A model generated the notes under the pieces. It saw nothing but the letters and a program-made list of their open reading frames with translations, was not told where the DNA came from and searched no databases. This document shows, one piece after another, positions 52,144 to 60,760 of a DNA stretch of 64,000 nucleotides. This DNA is from GCA-2693325 sp036343635 (GTDB lineage: Bacteria > Latescibacterota > UBA2968 > UBA8231), in assembly GCA_036343635.1 (NCBI GenBank), contig JAYYVF010000076.1, positions 62,001-126,000 of the forward strand, written 5' to 3'. Position 1 is the first letter of the stretch. Each line of letters begins with the position of its first letter. The translations under genes were made by a program, and so were the position numbers.

Positions 52144-53385
52144 ATGGAAAAAGTAACTGATATAGATATCGCTGTCGTTGGAGGTGGGGCAGCCGGGTTG
52201 GTCGCAGCAATAACCGCTGCTGAAAACCGAAAACGTGTAGCAATTTTTGAAAGTGGGACAAAATTAGGTCGGAAAATTTTGATTTCAGGTAATGGTAGAT
52301 GTAATATTACTAATCTGCATGCGGATAAAATGGGTCACTATCATTCTCGAGATAGTGACTTCATACAAGGTATTTTAAGGCAGTTTAACCTGGAAGACAC
52401 CCTTTCGTTCTTTTCAGATTTAGGCATCGAATTAGTGGAAGAAAAACGTGGTAGGTTGTTCCCGCGTTCAAATCAGGCGTCTTCCGTAGTCGAGGTTCTA
52501 TATGACAAACTGCGACAGCTAGATGTTAAGGTTAATTTTGATTGCAAAATAACTGAGATCGAAAAAATTGGAGAAAGATTCTCATTAAGAGGCTTTGAAA
52601 CAGAATTGTTTTTTGCAGGAAACGTGGTACTTGCTTGTGGTGGTGTTAGTGTAGAAAAAGTTGGTGGGAATAGTAGCGGACTTGAAATGGCATCCCGATT
52701 GGGACATGGGGTTTCTACCCTACACCCAGGCCTTGTTCCTTTGAAAAGTCCCTTGACCTATTTAAAACGCATGAAAGGTGTAAAAACTGTCGCTGTTGTT
52801 CGAATAAGAGGTGGAAAAGGGAAAGAGGGTATGGAGGATCATGACGATTTATTTTTTGCAGATTATGGAGTTTCGGGATTTACAATCTTAAATCTAAGTG
52901 CACGAATAGTACCTATGCTATCTAATGGCATTGTACAATTGCAGGTAAATTTATTTCCAGGCAAAACGCAGAGAGAATTGTACAATATGTTGCAAAAAAG
53001 ATGGAGTTGTAATCCTCACAGGACATTAAACGAAAGTTTCACAGGTATTTTGAATTCCAAATTAGTAAATGTTTTAGTGGAAGAGCTTGGATACAATGGT
53101 AAAAAACGTGTTAGGGATATCGATGATGAAGAATGTAAAAAAATCTCTAAATCTCTATCTGAATGGAATATTCCAGTAAAAGAACCTCGAGGCTTTGACT
53201 ACGCCGAAGTTATGATTGGTGGAGTAATTACGGATGGGATAAATCCTCAGACTTTAGAATCGTATATCTGTCCCGGGCTATTCTTTTGTGGTGAAATGAT
53301 AGACGTGCATGGTGATCTTGGTGGTTACAATTTTCAGTGGGCCTGGTCTTCAGGAAAGGTTGCGGGGAGTAATGTACAATTGTAA
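52144..53385 (+). CDS. BaiN/HI0933-family NAD(P)/FAD-dependent oxidoreductase
   Basis: 413 aa. Dinucleotide fold IAVVGGGAAGLVAAI (residues 9-23), GTKLGRKILISGNGRCNITN (residues ~38-57, the family hallmark), a central RLFPRSNQASSVVEVL, VVLACGGVSV, and the late EKVGGNSSGLEMASRLGH; it ends GDLGGYNFQWAWSSGKVAG. Members reduce or dehydrogenate unknown substrates; BaiN acts on bile-acid-like steroids in gut bacteria, but most environmental members are uncharacterised. Short leader before ATG 52144; 48 bases separate it from the MobA-like gene. Confidence 0.93.
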   Translation: MEKVTDIDIAVVGGGAAGLVAAITAAENRKRVAIFESGTKLGRKILISGNGRCNITNLHADKMGHYHSRDSDFIQGILRQFNLEDTLSFFSDLGIELVEEKRGRLFPRSNQASSVVEVLYDKLRQLDVKVNFDCKITEIEKIGERFSLRGFETELFFAGNVVLACGGVSVEKVGGNSSGLEMASRLGHGVSTLHPGLVPLKSPLTYLKRMKGVKTVAVVRIRGGKGKEGMEDHDDLFFADYGVSGFTILNLSARIVPMLSNGIVQLQVNLFPGKTQRELYNMLQKRWSCNPHRTLNESFTGILNSKLVNVLVEELGYNGKKRVRDIDDEECKKISKSLSEWNIPVKEPRGFDYAEVMIGGVITDGINPQTLESYICPGLFFCGEMIDVHGDLGGYNFQWAWSSGKVAGSNVQL

Positions 53386-53433
53386 TAGTTAAGCGAGTAT
53401 TTGAGGTATTCATTTTTTTTGAAAAGAAAACAA

Positions 53434-54045
53434 ATGCATAGTGGTCGTGTTACAGGGATTGTGTTGGCGGCTGGATTATCGAGCCGGATGGGTGAATTAA
53501 AACAGCTTTTACCCATCGGAGGCATCCCTTCTGTTGTTCGGGTAGTTAGGGTCTTGGCGGGTGCGGTAAATGACGTTGTTGTTGTTTTGGGACACCAGGC
53601 TAATAAAATCGAATCGGTTCTTGAGTCAGAGAAATGTAGGTGCATCTTCAATAATAACTATTCATTAGGAATGTTGTCCTCAGTTCAATGTGCAATAAGT
53701 GAAATACAGATTTCATCTTCATATCTGTTTGCTCTTTCAGACCAACCAATGTTAACGGAGTCTACAGTATTAAGTATTTTGGATAGTGCCTCTCGATCAT
53801 CAAAGGGGATAATAGTTCCAAAGGTTGAAGGAAAGAGGGGGCATCCGGTGTTTATTGATTCAAAATATTATCAAGAAATTCTACAGCTCGATCATAATGT
53901 AGGGCTTAATGTCGTAATTCGAGACAACAAACATGACGTTCTTGAAGTAGATTTACAAGAGATTGAAATAGTAAGAGATATGGATACACCCGATGATTAC
54001 AGACGTTTAAATAGTTTATACGGTAATGTTAGCACAAATGGGTGA
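53434..54045 (+). CDS. MobA-like NTP transferase (molybdenum-cofactor cytidylyl/guanylyltransferase family)
   Basis: 203 aa from ATG 53434; an earlier TTG at 53401 would add a Lys/Phe-rich leader with no better signal. VLAAGLSSRMG (nucleotide loop), KQLLPIGG, VVLGHQANKIE, ALSDQPML (metal Asp) and VEGKRGHPVFIDSKYY are the MobA/MocA sequence of motifs. Such proteins attach CMP or GMP to molybdopterin. It overlaps the XdhC-like gene by about 8-20 bases, and the pair is a standard maturation unit for molybdenum hydroxylases. Confidence 0.85.
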   Translation: MHSGRVTGIVLAAGLSSRMGELKQLLPIGGIPSVVRVVRVLAGAVNDVVVVLGHQANKIESVLESEKCRCIFNNNYSLGMLSSVQCAISEIQISSSYLFALSDQPMLTESTVLSILDSASRSSKGIIVPKVEGKRGHPVFIDSKYYQEILQLDHNVGLNVVIRDNKHDVLEVDLQEIEIVRDMDTPDDYRRLNSLYGNVSTNG

Positions 54046-55102
54046 GATTATAGACAAGATTGCAAGAGAGACGAATGCAGGGCGGTCCGTAGTTATGGCA
54101 TCGCTTGTTTGGAGTACGGGTTCAATACCAATGTCACAACAAGCAAGATTGGTTGTCTTTGAAAATGGTGAAACGGTAGGTACAATAGGAGGTGGATGTC
54201 TTGAGGCAGAGATCTATGAAAGCTGCCAATCTGTCCTGAATACTGAAAAAGCAGAGCGTTACAGGTATACTATGACAGAAAAACAAGCTGGAGAGGATGG
54301 CCTAAATTGTGGGGGATCTGTAGAGATTTTCATAGAGAAAATTTCGGGAAAATCGGCGGGGATTTTTAATTCCATTCAGAAACTTATAAGAGACAGATGT
54401 ACTTTTTACACGGTGGTCGGTTTGGTTAGTTCAAAGCGTGTTTTAATTGATCAAAATGGAAATGTTTTGTGTAATGAGAAACCGGATATAAAAATTGATA
54501 TCGCGAGGCAATTAGGTAAGAAAGGTCTAAATAATTATCATGGTTTTATTCGAAAATCAGAATCTGTAAATTCTGAGGAAGATGTTTTTGTCGAACCCTT
54601 CTTTCCGAAACCGAAGTTATACGTTTTTGGTGGCGGTCATGTGGGTGCGCAGGTCGGTCAATCAGCGAAAAACATTGGTTTTCACGTTGTAATTTTGGAT
54701 GACCGGCCTCAATTCGCTAATGAGGAACGGCATCCCTATGCAGACGAATTTCATACTGGTCAAATTCAACAAATATTTTCGAAGTTACACATTGATGAAA
54801 ATTCTTATGTACTGGCTGTGACAAGAGGTCATCAACACGATGAACAGGTTGTTGAGTGGGCTGTAAAGACTTCTGCCTTTTTTATTGGGATGTTGGGAAG
54901 CGAACGCAAAAAGAAGATTCTTTGGAAGAAACTATTAGAGCGCGGCAATGTATCAAAGGAAGATCTGCTACGTGTTTCCAGCCCTGTTGGGATAAATATT
55001 GGAGCTGATAATCCTGAAGAAATAGCAATTAGTATTTTAGCTGAACTTATCAGGGTACGGCGAGGGGTTAAACGGGAATGGAAGACAAAAAAAGGATTTT
55101 AG
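54026..55102 (+). CDS. XdhC/CoxI-family maturation factor
   Basis: 358 aa. N-terminal XdhC_CoxI domain (VWSTGSIPMSQQARLVVFE, GTIGGGCLEAEIY) and a C-terminal Rossmann-like domain (VFGGGHVGAQVGQSAKNIGF, VILDDRPQFANEERHPYAD), ending AELIRVRRG. XdhC inserts sulfurated molybdenum cofactor into xanthine-dehydrogenase-type enzymes. ATG 54026 overlaps the previous gene; ATG 54038 is an alternative start. No molybdenum hydroxylase subunits are encoded in this window. Confidence 0.92.
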   Translation: MLAQMGEIIDKIARETNAGRSVVMASLVWSTGSIPMSQQARLVVFENGETVGTIGGGCLEAEIYESCQSVLNTEKAERYRYTMTEKQAGEDGLNCGGSVEIFIEKISGKSAGIFNSIQKLIRDRCTFYTVVGLVSSKRVLIDQNGNVLCNEKPDIKIDIARQLGKKGLNNYHGFIRKSESVNSEEDVFVEPFFPKPKLYVFGGGHVGAQVGQSAKNIGFHVVILDDRPQFANEERHPYADEFHTGQIQQIFSKLHIDENSYVLAVTRGHQHDEQVVEWAVKTSAFFIGMLGSERKKKILWKKLLERGNVSKEDLLRVSSPVGINIGADNPEEIAISILAELIRVRRGVKREWKTKKGF

Positions 55103-55108
55103 TGAATT

Positions 55109-56110
55109 ATGTATGAAAATAATGAATTGCGTTATGGAGCGGCTGCCTGTCAAGTGGACCAGCCTAATCCGTTGAAAAGGATTGAGATTGCACGTAATAC
55201 AACGCGAATGTTGGAAATGATAGATATGGCAGTCTCAGGTTATGAGCCCTTTATGGATATAAAATTATTAGTATTTCCTGAATTTGGACATGCGGCACCT
55301 GTTTACAAAACAACAGGGGAGTTGTTAAAACACTTGACAGTTGAAATTCCTAATGAGCATACAGAACTTTACGTTAAAAAAGCTAAAGAATTGGGTGTTT
55401 ATATCCAAACTGCTACATTTTTAGAGGAAAGTGAAAAATGGCCTGGAAAGATTTTTAATTCTACATGCCTGATTGGACCAAGCGGCATACTTTCTGTTTA
55501 TAGGAAAGTAAATCCCTGGATCCCATGGGAAGTTCATTCGAGCCCAAAGGATGTTGAAGGCTATACGGATGATATTTTCCCAGTTGTAGCTACGCCTATT
55601 GGGAAACTAGGCGTAGCTATTTGTTATGATTGGCTATTCCCAGAGGTGTTACGACAGTTAACTTTTAATGGCGCCGAGGTTTTAATTCGAGTCTCTGCTT
55701 ATATGGATCCTTGGGGTGCTACAGCGCCAATGGATTGGTGGACGACGGTGAATCGTTGTAGGGCAATTGAAAATATGGCCTACGTCGTTGCCGCCAACCA
55801 AGGGGCCTCTCTAAAAAACTACGCACCGTTTTCATGGCCTGGTGGTAGTATGGTAGTCGATATTGATGGAAAAATATTAGCTCAAGCCGATCCAGGACCT
55901 GGGGAAAAAATTGTAGTCTCTCCGATTGATATTAATAATCTAAGACACGAACGAAAACGTAGGTTTGGGCATCAGCCATTTGCACACTTGCGGAGCGAGG
56001 CGTATTCCTACCTAAATAATAGTCATTTGGTACCTCAGGTACTTGATCTAGGTGAGACAAATACTATCGAAAAAAATAGAGATAGAATAAAAAATTCATT
56101 ACCGGAATAA
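55109..56110 (+). CDS. Carbon-nitrogen hydrolase (nitrilase superfamily)
   Basis: 333 aa. Catalytic Glu in VFPEFGH (residue 58), Lys in VYRKVNPW (~134) and Cys in AICYDWLFPEVLRQL (~171), the E-K-C triad of amidases and nitrilases. RVSAYMDPWGATAPMDWWT and AANQGASLKNYAPFSWPGGS follow as usual. The Cys has Asp-Trp behind it (CYDW), as in aliphatic or N-carbamoyl amidases. It follows the XdhC-like gene with a 6-base gap and so belongs to the same operon; purine or pyrimidine degradation is one possible common theme. Confidence 0.9.
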   Translation: MYENNELRYGAAACQVDQPNPLKRIEIARNTTRMLEMIDMAVSGYEPFMDIKLLVFPEFGHAAPVYKTTGELLKHLTVEIPNEHTELYVKKAKELGVYIQTATFLEESEKWPGKIFNSTCLIGPSGILSVYRKVNPWIPWEVHSSPKDVEGYTDDIFPVVATPIGKLGVAICYDWLFPEVLRQLTFNGAEVLIRVSAYMDPWGATAPMDWWTTVNRCRAIENMAYVVAANQGASLKNYAPFSWPGGSMVVDIDGKILAQADPGPGEKIVVSPIDINNLRHERKRRFGHQPFAHLRSEAYSYLNNSHLVPQVLDLGETNTIEKNRDRIKNSLPE

Positions 56111-56123
56111 CTAAAAAAATTGA

Positions 56124-56822
56124 ATGAAGAAAATTGGATTTCTTAAAAAAAATCGTGTTCTAGCAAAATATGATGTCAAAAAGACCCACTACGTTATCAG
56201 TGACAAACTTGGAATTGATATTTTAGAAGTAGTTGATACATATGGGTTAATTGATCGACTTGTCGAGAATGAAAGTAGAAACAGAAGCGTAGAAAGGTTT
56301 CCTTATTGGGCAGAGGTTTGGCCTAGCTCCATTGGTCTTGCAAAATGGTTTAATGAAAATTTTAAAAAAAATTTAGTAACCAAAGGTTGGATTCGCGAGT
56401 TAGGTTGTGGTGTAGGTCTAGTTGGGATTTCTCTTGCTGCCATGGGTTGGCGTGTTGAGGCGACTGATTATGTAGAAGACGCCTTAGTATTTTGTACAGA
56501 AAACGCAAGAATTAATCGCATGAAATTTAATCATAGAATTTCTTATTTAGACTGGAGAAACCCTGTTGGAAAGATATGTAATTGTATGGTTGGGTCAGAC
56601 ATAATTTATGAAAAAAAAAACCATATGTTATTGGCTCGGTTGTTGGATTCACAATTGGCTAGTGGAGGTGATTTTTATGCCAGTGACCCGAAACGCGTCG
56701 CATCTAGAAATTTTATAGAAATGCTTAGAATAAAAGGATATCAGCATAGAAAAGATTCTATAATAGTAAAACACGGAATATTAAATCATGAAATAAATAT
56801 ACATCACTTTGTAAAGCCTTAG
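56124..56822 (+). CDS. Class I SAM-dependent methyltransferase, METTL/Nnt1-like
   Basis: 232 aa. RFPYWAEVWPSSIGLAKW precedes the SAM loop IRELGCGVGLVGISLAAMG, then VEATDYVEDALVFCTENA, and the catalytic-side motif VGSDIIYEKKNHMLLARLL. The preceding PYWAEVWPSS block is a feature of the eukaryotic-like protein-lysine methyltransferase family (METTL20/21, Nnt1) that also has bacterial members. Substrate unknown. Gap of 13 bases to the nitrilase gene, and convergent with the deacetylase-like gene behind it. Confidence 0.85.
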   Translation: MKKIGFLKKNRVLAKYDVKKTHYVISDKLGIDILEVVDTYGLIDRLVENESRNRSVERFPYWAEVWPSSIGLAKWFNENFKKNLVTKGWIRELGCGVGLVGISLAAMGWRVEATDYVEDALVFCTENARINRMKFNHRISYLDWRNPVGKICNCMVGSDIIYEKKNHMLLARLLDSQLASGGDFYASDPKRVASRNFIEMLRIKGYQHRKDSIIVKHGILNHEINIHHFVKP

Positions 56823-56830
56823 CAGTAGAA

Positions 56831-57772
56831 TTACCTAAGAGCTGAGACGTGGCACGCAACGGAATTTGTAAGTGCTTCTACGTTATAACCTCCTTCAAGA
56901 CATGAAACGATACGCCCTTTGCAGAATTCATCAGCTATTTTGATGAGTTTGTTTGTTATTTCCCCAAAGTATGGTGTAGAAATTTTTAGAGAACTTAGAG
57001 GATCCATAATGTGAGCGTCAAATCCAGCAGATATAAGAATTAATTCCGGTTCAAATTCCCTTAGTTTAGGAATGGCCTCCTGATTGAATATTTGACGATA
57101 TTGACTGTCGCCGGTTCCCGAAGCCAGAGGAAGGTTAAGAGTAGATCCGATGCCTCGGTTTTCGCCTATTTCTGATCCTAAGCCCGTACCAGGAAAGAGG
57201 GGATGTTCATGGAGGCTGAGATAAAACACCTGAGAGCTTTCATAAAAACTATTTTGTGTTCCATTACCGTGATGAACGTCCCAATCAATAATTGCAATCC
57301 GGTCTAGAGAATACTTTTCTATCGCATAATGTGCACCAATAGCGACTGTGTTAAAGAAGCAAAAGCCCATTGCATGGCTAGACTCGGCATGATGGCCAGG
57401 AGGGCGAACGGCACAAAATGCGTTAGCATTTGTTTGGTTCATAACAAAATCAATCGCTTCTATAATTCCACCAACAGATAAATATGCAGCATGACCAGTC
57501 AACGGACCGGCTATTGTGTCATTGTCTATTTGTTTTAATGAATTTAGCAATGAAAATGAATCAACTGTTTCTATGTACTTTGAATCATGGTTTTTTTCAA
57601 TTACAGAACGAGAGGCGGGTTTAATATTTAACCAAACAAGCTCATGCCTCTTAAATGAATCTTTCAGGTGATTAATAACTGATATTAATCTATCGGGGGA
57701 TTCTGGATGCGAGGGTCCAGCTACGTGAAGCAAAAAATTGGGATGATAAGCTACGGCAGTCTTTCGTTGCAT
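56831..57772 (-). CDS. Histone deacetylase-like amidohydrolase
   Basis: 313 aa. Zinc-dependent deacetylase of the HDAC/acetylpolyamine amidohydrolase superfamily. AVRPPGHHAESSHAMGFCFF holds the paired catalytic His, IIDWDVHHGNGTQNSF the metal Asp and His, YLSLHEHPLFPGTG, and ISAGFDAHIMDPLSS the last metal Asp; the end reads CLEGGYNVEALTNSV. All residues for activity are present. Substrates in bacteria are acetylated polyamines or proteins; not determined here. It is followed (leftward) by nothing on its own strand within the operon and preceded by the NUDIX gene with a 23-base gap. Confidence 0.93.
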   Translation of the reverse strand: MQRKTAVAYHPNFLLHVAGPSHPESPDRLISVINHLKDSFKRHELVWLNIKPASRSVIEKNHDSKYIETVDSFSLLNSLKQIDNDTIAGPLTGHAAYLSVGGIIEAIDFVMNQTNANAFCAVRPPGHHAESSHAMGFCFFNTVAIGAHYAIEKYSLDRIAIIDWDVHHGNGTQNSFYESSQVFYLSLHEHPLFPGTGLGSEIGENRGIGSTLNLPLASGTGDSQYRQIFNQEAIPKLREFEPELILISAGFDAHIMDPLSSLKISTPYFGEITNKLIKIADEFCKGRIVSCLEGGYNVEALTNSVACHVSALR

Positions 57773-57795
57773 GTTTATGGAGTGATTGAATTAGT

Positions 57796-58236
57796 TTATG
57801 GGAAACATGTTGCGATAGCTTGTTTCCCGAGTTGATTAATGTCGTCAGCAATTTCTTTGGAGTCTAATTGGGCAGTGTTAAACCATTTAAACTTTACCGA
57901 TTCCCGCCGGTTTATTGATAGCGACCCATCTACTATTTTCGCGAAGTATATTAGGTCAATATGCTGATGACCAGGCTCAATGTCCTCCAGAAGAATGGCT
58001 CTTGGTGAATGAAGAACCTTTACGGATTGCATTTTTCGTTGAGATCCAACGATTCTAACGGTAAGTCCGGTTTCTTCCCTAACCTCTCGAATAGCCGCCT
58101 CTTCCGGAAGTTCATTGGACTCGATATGACCACCTGGTGGTAGCCAGGCCCTTAGCTTACGGTGCCATAACAATAGGGTGCAGTTGTTCGAAACTACGAA
58201 GGTGGTTGCTGTAAAATCCCGTGTAATAGTATTCAT
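57796..58236 (-). CDS. NUDIX hydrolase
   Basis: 146 aa. The NUDIX box is complete: GGHIESNELPEEAAIREV followed by REETGL, matching G-x5-E-x7-REVREE-x-G-L. CTLLLWHRKLRAWLPPGGH is the usual lead-in. The family splits nucleoside diphosphates linked to another group. It shares a leftward operon with the deacetylase-like gene. Substrate unknown. Confidence 0.94.
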   Translation of the reverse strand: MNTITRDFTATTFVVSNNCTLLLWHRKLRAWLPPGGHIESNELPEEAAIREVREETGLTVRIVGSQRKMQSVKVLHSPRAILLEDIEPGHQHIDLIYFAKIVDGSLSINRRESVKFKWFNTAQLDSKEIADDINQLGKQAIATCFP

Positions 58237-58336
58237 GAAATCCTTAAGTTCACAAGAAGGCTATTAAAACCGCAAAAATCTTGCTAATGTAACGCTACCG
58301 TATTACGATAATATAGTTAGTTACTAGAGGCTCGGC

Positions 58337-58474
58337 ATGTGGTATTTAAAAGTTGAAAAAGAATTTCAAATGGACACGTTTACTTGTATCAAAAAATATT
58401 TGGCTAATTTTATTTACGTTTCACACGCCTATCATAACAATCGCAAAATTACAAATGTATCACGATTAAAATGA
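58337..58474 (+). CDS. Possible 45-residue leader ORF coupled to the MinD-like gene
   Basis: ATG 58337 has AGAGG six bases upstream and opens a 45-codon frame rich in Lys, Tyr and His (MWYLKVEKEF, then HAYHNNRKITNVSRLK) whose stop overlaps the next ATG (ATGA). The combination of site and coupling suggests translation. Too short and unfamiliar for a function; a leader peptide regulating the next gene is one option. Confidence 0.35.
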   Translation: MWYLKVEKEFQMDTFTCIKKYLANFIYVSHAYHNNRKITNVSRLK

Positions 58475-59391
58475 AACATTTGCGAGGTCAATTCTCAAAA
58501 CATAATCCAATAGTATATCCGGTTGCTAGCGGTAAAGGAGGGACTGGCAAATCAACCATAGTTTCTAATTTCGGGGCTTATTTGGCTCTAAAAGGATACA
58601 ATGTTGTAATAGTTGATTGTGATTTTGGAGGATCCGACTTACATCTATTTTTGGATGTACCTGAAACGGAGCCGAATCTAAGCCATTATCTTAACGGTGA
58701 AGTGTCTACTTTCCCGAAATTACTTTTACCAACCTGCATAAAAGGCTTGAAAATTATTTGTGGTGGTAACGAAATGATTGGAATGGCGTATATTTCTGAA
58801 AAGTCCCGAAATAAATTAATAAACGAGTTAATTAAACTCGATGCAGATGTTGTTTTAATAGATCTAGGTGCTGGGGCTGGGATTAATACGCTTGAATTTT
58901 TTTCTATCTTGAACAATGGTATTGTAGTTTGTACACCTGAGCCACACTCAAGAATCAACGCTTATGGGTTAATAAAAAATGTAATTTTCAGATCTTTGAA
59001 TAACTCTTTTGGTCATAACGAAGATATTAGAAAAATTTTGGCTGATTTTGTTGTTGGACCTGGAAGAAGAGATGGCAGGATTTGTGATGTGGTAGATGCA
59101 ATAGAGAAAATTGATGCTGATATCTCGGATAAAATAAGTGAAGATCTTAAAAATTTTAATCCGTGTTTAATATTGAACCGTGTTAGGAAACGATCTCAAA
59201 TCGGTGACATTAATAACTTGATTAATATAGTTAGAAAATTCTTATCCATTGAATTAACGAATATTGGTTTCATCCGGAGTGATAGTGTAGTACTTGAATC
59301 GTGCCAGAAGCGTAGTTTATTTGTTATTGATGCCGCGGACTCACAAGCCTCCGTGGATCTGCGAAGGATATCGGATTTTAAATTCAAGTAA
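58471..59391 (+). CDS. Orphan MinD/ParA-type ATPase
   Basis: 306 aa. Deviant Walker A GKGGTGKST at 21-29, VVIVDCDFGGSDLHLFLDV (Walker A'/switch), ADVVLIDLGAGAGINTLEFF (Walker B-like, residues ~125-145), TPEPHSRINAYGLIKN. It resembles FlhG/MinD-like positioning or signalling ATPases found without MinC/MinE. No chromosome-partition partner or flagellar gene is near. The C-terminus lacks the MinD amphipathic membrane helix. Role is open: polar or envelope localisation is a guess from the class. Confidence 0.82.
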   Translation: MKHLRGQFSKHNPIVYPVASGKGGTGKSTIVSNFGAYLALKGYNVVIVDCDFGGSDLHLFLDVPETEPNLSHYLNGEVSTFPKLLLPTCIKGLKIICGGNEMIGMAYISEKSRNKLINELIKLDADVVLIDLGAGAGINTLEFFSILNNGIVVCTPEPHSRINAYGLIKNVIFRSLNNSFGHNEDIRKILADFVVGPGRRDGRICDVVDAIEKIDADISDKISEDLKNFNPCLILNRVRKRSQIGDINNLINIVRKFLSIELTNIGFIRSDSVVLESCQKRSLFVIDAADSQASVDLRRISDFKFK

Positions 59392-59508
59392 GATTTGTTC
59401 ACTGGATTACTTATGAACTTAATAGAAAATAAACCTTAGATCTACGACAAAACATTAATTTTGATTCTATTTCTATTTATTTCTGCTTGCAATTAAAAGT
59501 TTGGTTCT

Positions 59509-60591
59509 ATGTTAAAAAAGCTTAAGGATACATTACAAACAAATGCCGAAGAGTTGTATATAAAGAAACAATTATCGGGTAAAAGTTTGAATCTACCTTT
59601 AAATTTTTCGAAGGTTTTGGCAGAAGTTAAAAAGATCTTAGTGATTCCCTCTAGCGTTAATGGAGGAATTCTAAATTCTGCAGTAATAGTAAAAAAACTC
59701 AAAGACAGATATCCAAATTCAGAAATTCGCATTTCCGTGCCAAATAATTGGGCCTCCTTAGTCTCGAAATTCAATGGTGTTGAAATGACAATTGGAAACT
59801 GGAATACTGATGCAGTATGGTCGGACCGGTATAATTCGCAAATAAAGGCGGTAACAGAATGGGGGCCTGATTTACTTATACGATTGGGTTCAAAAACGTC
59901 TATTAAGGACAATTATGGCTGCGTAGTCGCTGGTGCCAAACTTCGGTTATGTTACCTACCTCAAGACTTAACTTCTTCATTTTGGAACATGACTTTTGTG
60001 AAAAATCTTACTGGTTTAAGTGATTTTTCGATAGGAACTGCTTTGTTGGAAGCTATAGGTATTAGAGATAATGAATCACCTAAAAATCGAATTGGAGCAT
60101 TTAGACATGTTTTTGAGTCAGAATTTCAACAATCTGAAGAAATGGCTATCGCTGTCGATGCCGAAAATCTATTAAATTCATTGGGTAAGAAGATTTTTAA
60201 CGAAATTATTGACGTCTTAGAAAAGCATAACTATAAGATAGTTATGGTTATGGGCCTCGCGCGTCCTTCTACAGTCAGTTATCTTATGAAGGAGTATGGA
60301 GTTACGGCGAGCATACACTCGGCGACTGATATGTTGTCAATAGGATCTGTGCTATTTCGATGTAGTGTCGCCATTTGTGGAGTTGGTGAATTGCTACACT
60401 GGGCCAATGCTGTTGGAACGGCTACGATCTGTATGGGAACTGTGTTAGAAGGTGTCGAGAGGTCTGTGCTAGAGGAGGAGGGTATTTTCGTAATTTCTTC
60501 CAATAAGCAAATGGATAAAAAATTGTCAATATTAATAGGAAAATTGGATACGATTGTCGAGCAAGATCATCCTGTTTTCAAACTGGAGTGA
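59509..60591 (+). CDS. Glycosyltransferase family 9-like protein
   Basis: 360 aa. Two Rossmann-like halves: ILVIPSSVNGGILNSAVIVK near residues 42-61 (the ADP-heptose-transferase type start), PDLLIRLGSK, and the second half KIVMVMGLARPSTV, SIHSATDMLSIGSVLFRCSV and GVGELLHWANAVGTATICMG, which is the nucleotide-sugar side of GT9. GT9 enzymes add heptose or related sugars to lipopolysaccharide cores. The first residues have no membrane segment. Lies 117 bases after the MinD-like gene and is followed by a single-span small protein, so an envelope role is plausible. Confidence 0.75.
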   Translation: MLKKLKDTLQTNAEELYIKKQLSGKSLNLPLNFSKVLAEVKKILVIPSSVNGGILNSAVIVKKLKDRYPNSEIRISVPNNWASLVSKFNGVEMTIGNWNTDAVWSDRYNSQIKAVTEWGPDLLIRLGSKTSIKDNYGCVVAGAKLRLCYLPQDLTSSFWNMTFVKNLTGLSDFSIGTALLEAIGIRDNESPKNRIGAFRHVFESEFQQSEEMAIAVDAENLLNSLGKKIFNEIIDVLEKHNYKIVMVMGLARPSTVSYLMKEYGVTASIHSATDMLSIGSVLFRCSVAICGVGELLHWANAVGTATICMGTVLEGVERSVLEEEGIFVISSNKQMDKKLSILIGKLDTIVEQDHPVFKLE

Positions 60592-60599
60592 AATTTATA

Positions 60600-60740
60600 A
60601 TGGAATCTGAAATCGTTGAACCGGATAGAACAATAACTATTGTTTCAATCATTGGATTGATTGTGATATGGGGTAGTTTTTTTTACCACAAATTTGTTCA
60701 GGGTGGGAAGCGTTCATCCGAAGAGAACAAGAATGATTAG
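60600..60740 (+). CDS. 46-residue single-span membrane protein
   Basis: ATG 60600 follows GGAG (60586-60589) in the end of the GT9-like gene. The peptide has a short acidic start (MESEIVEPDR), one hydrophobic helix (TITIVSIIGLIVIWGSFFY) and a charged tail (GKRSSEENKND). Its stop lies 20 bases before the E2 acyltransferase gene, filling the gap neatly. Nothing is known of the family; a small membrane anchor or accessory peptide is likely. Confidence 0.5.
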   Translation: MESEIVEPDRTITIVSIIGLIVIWGSFFYHKFVQGGKRSSEENKND

Positions 60741-60760
60741 TAATCGGATAGGTTCCACTT

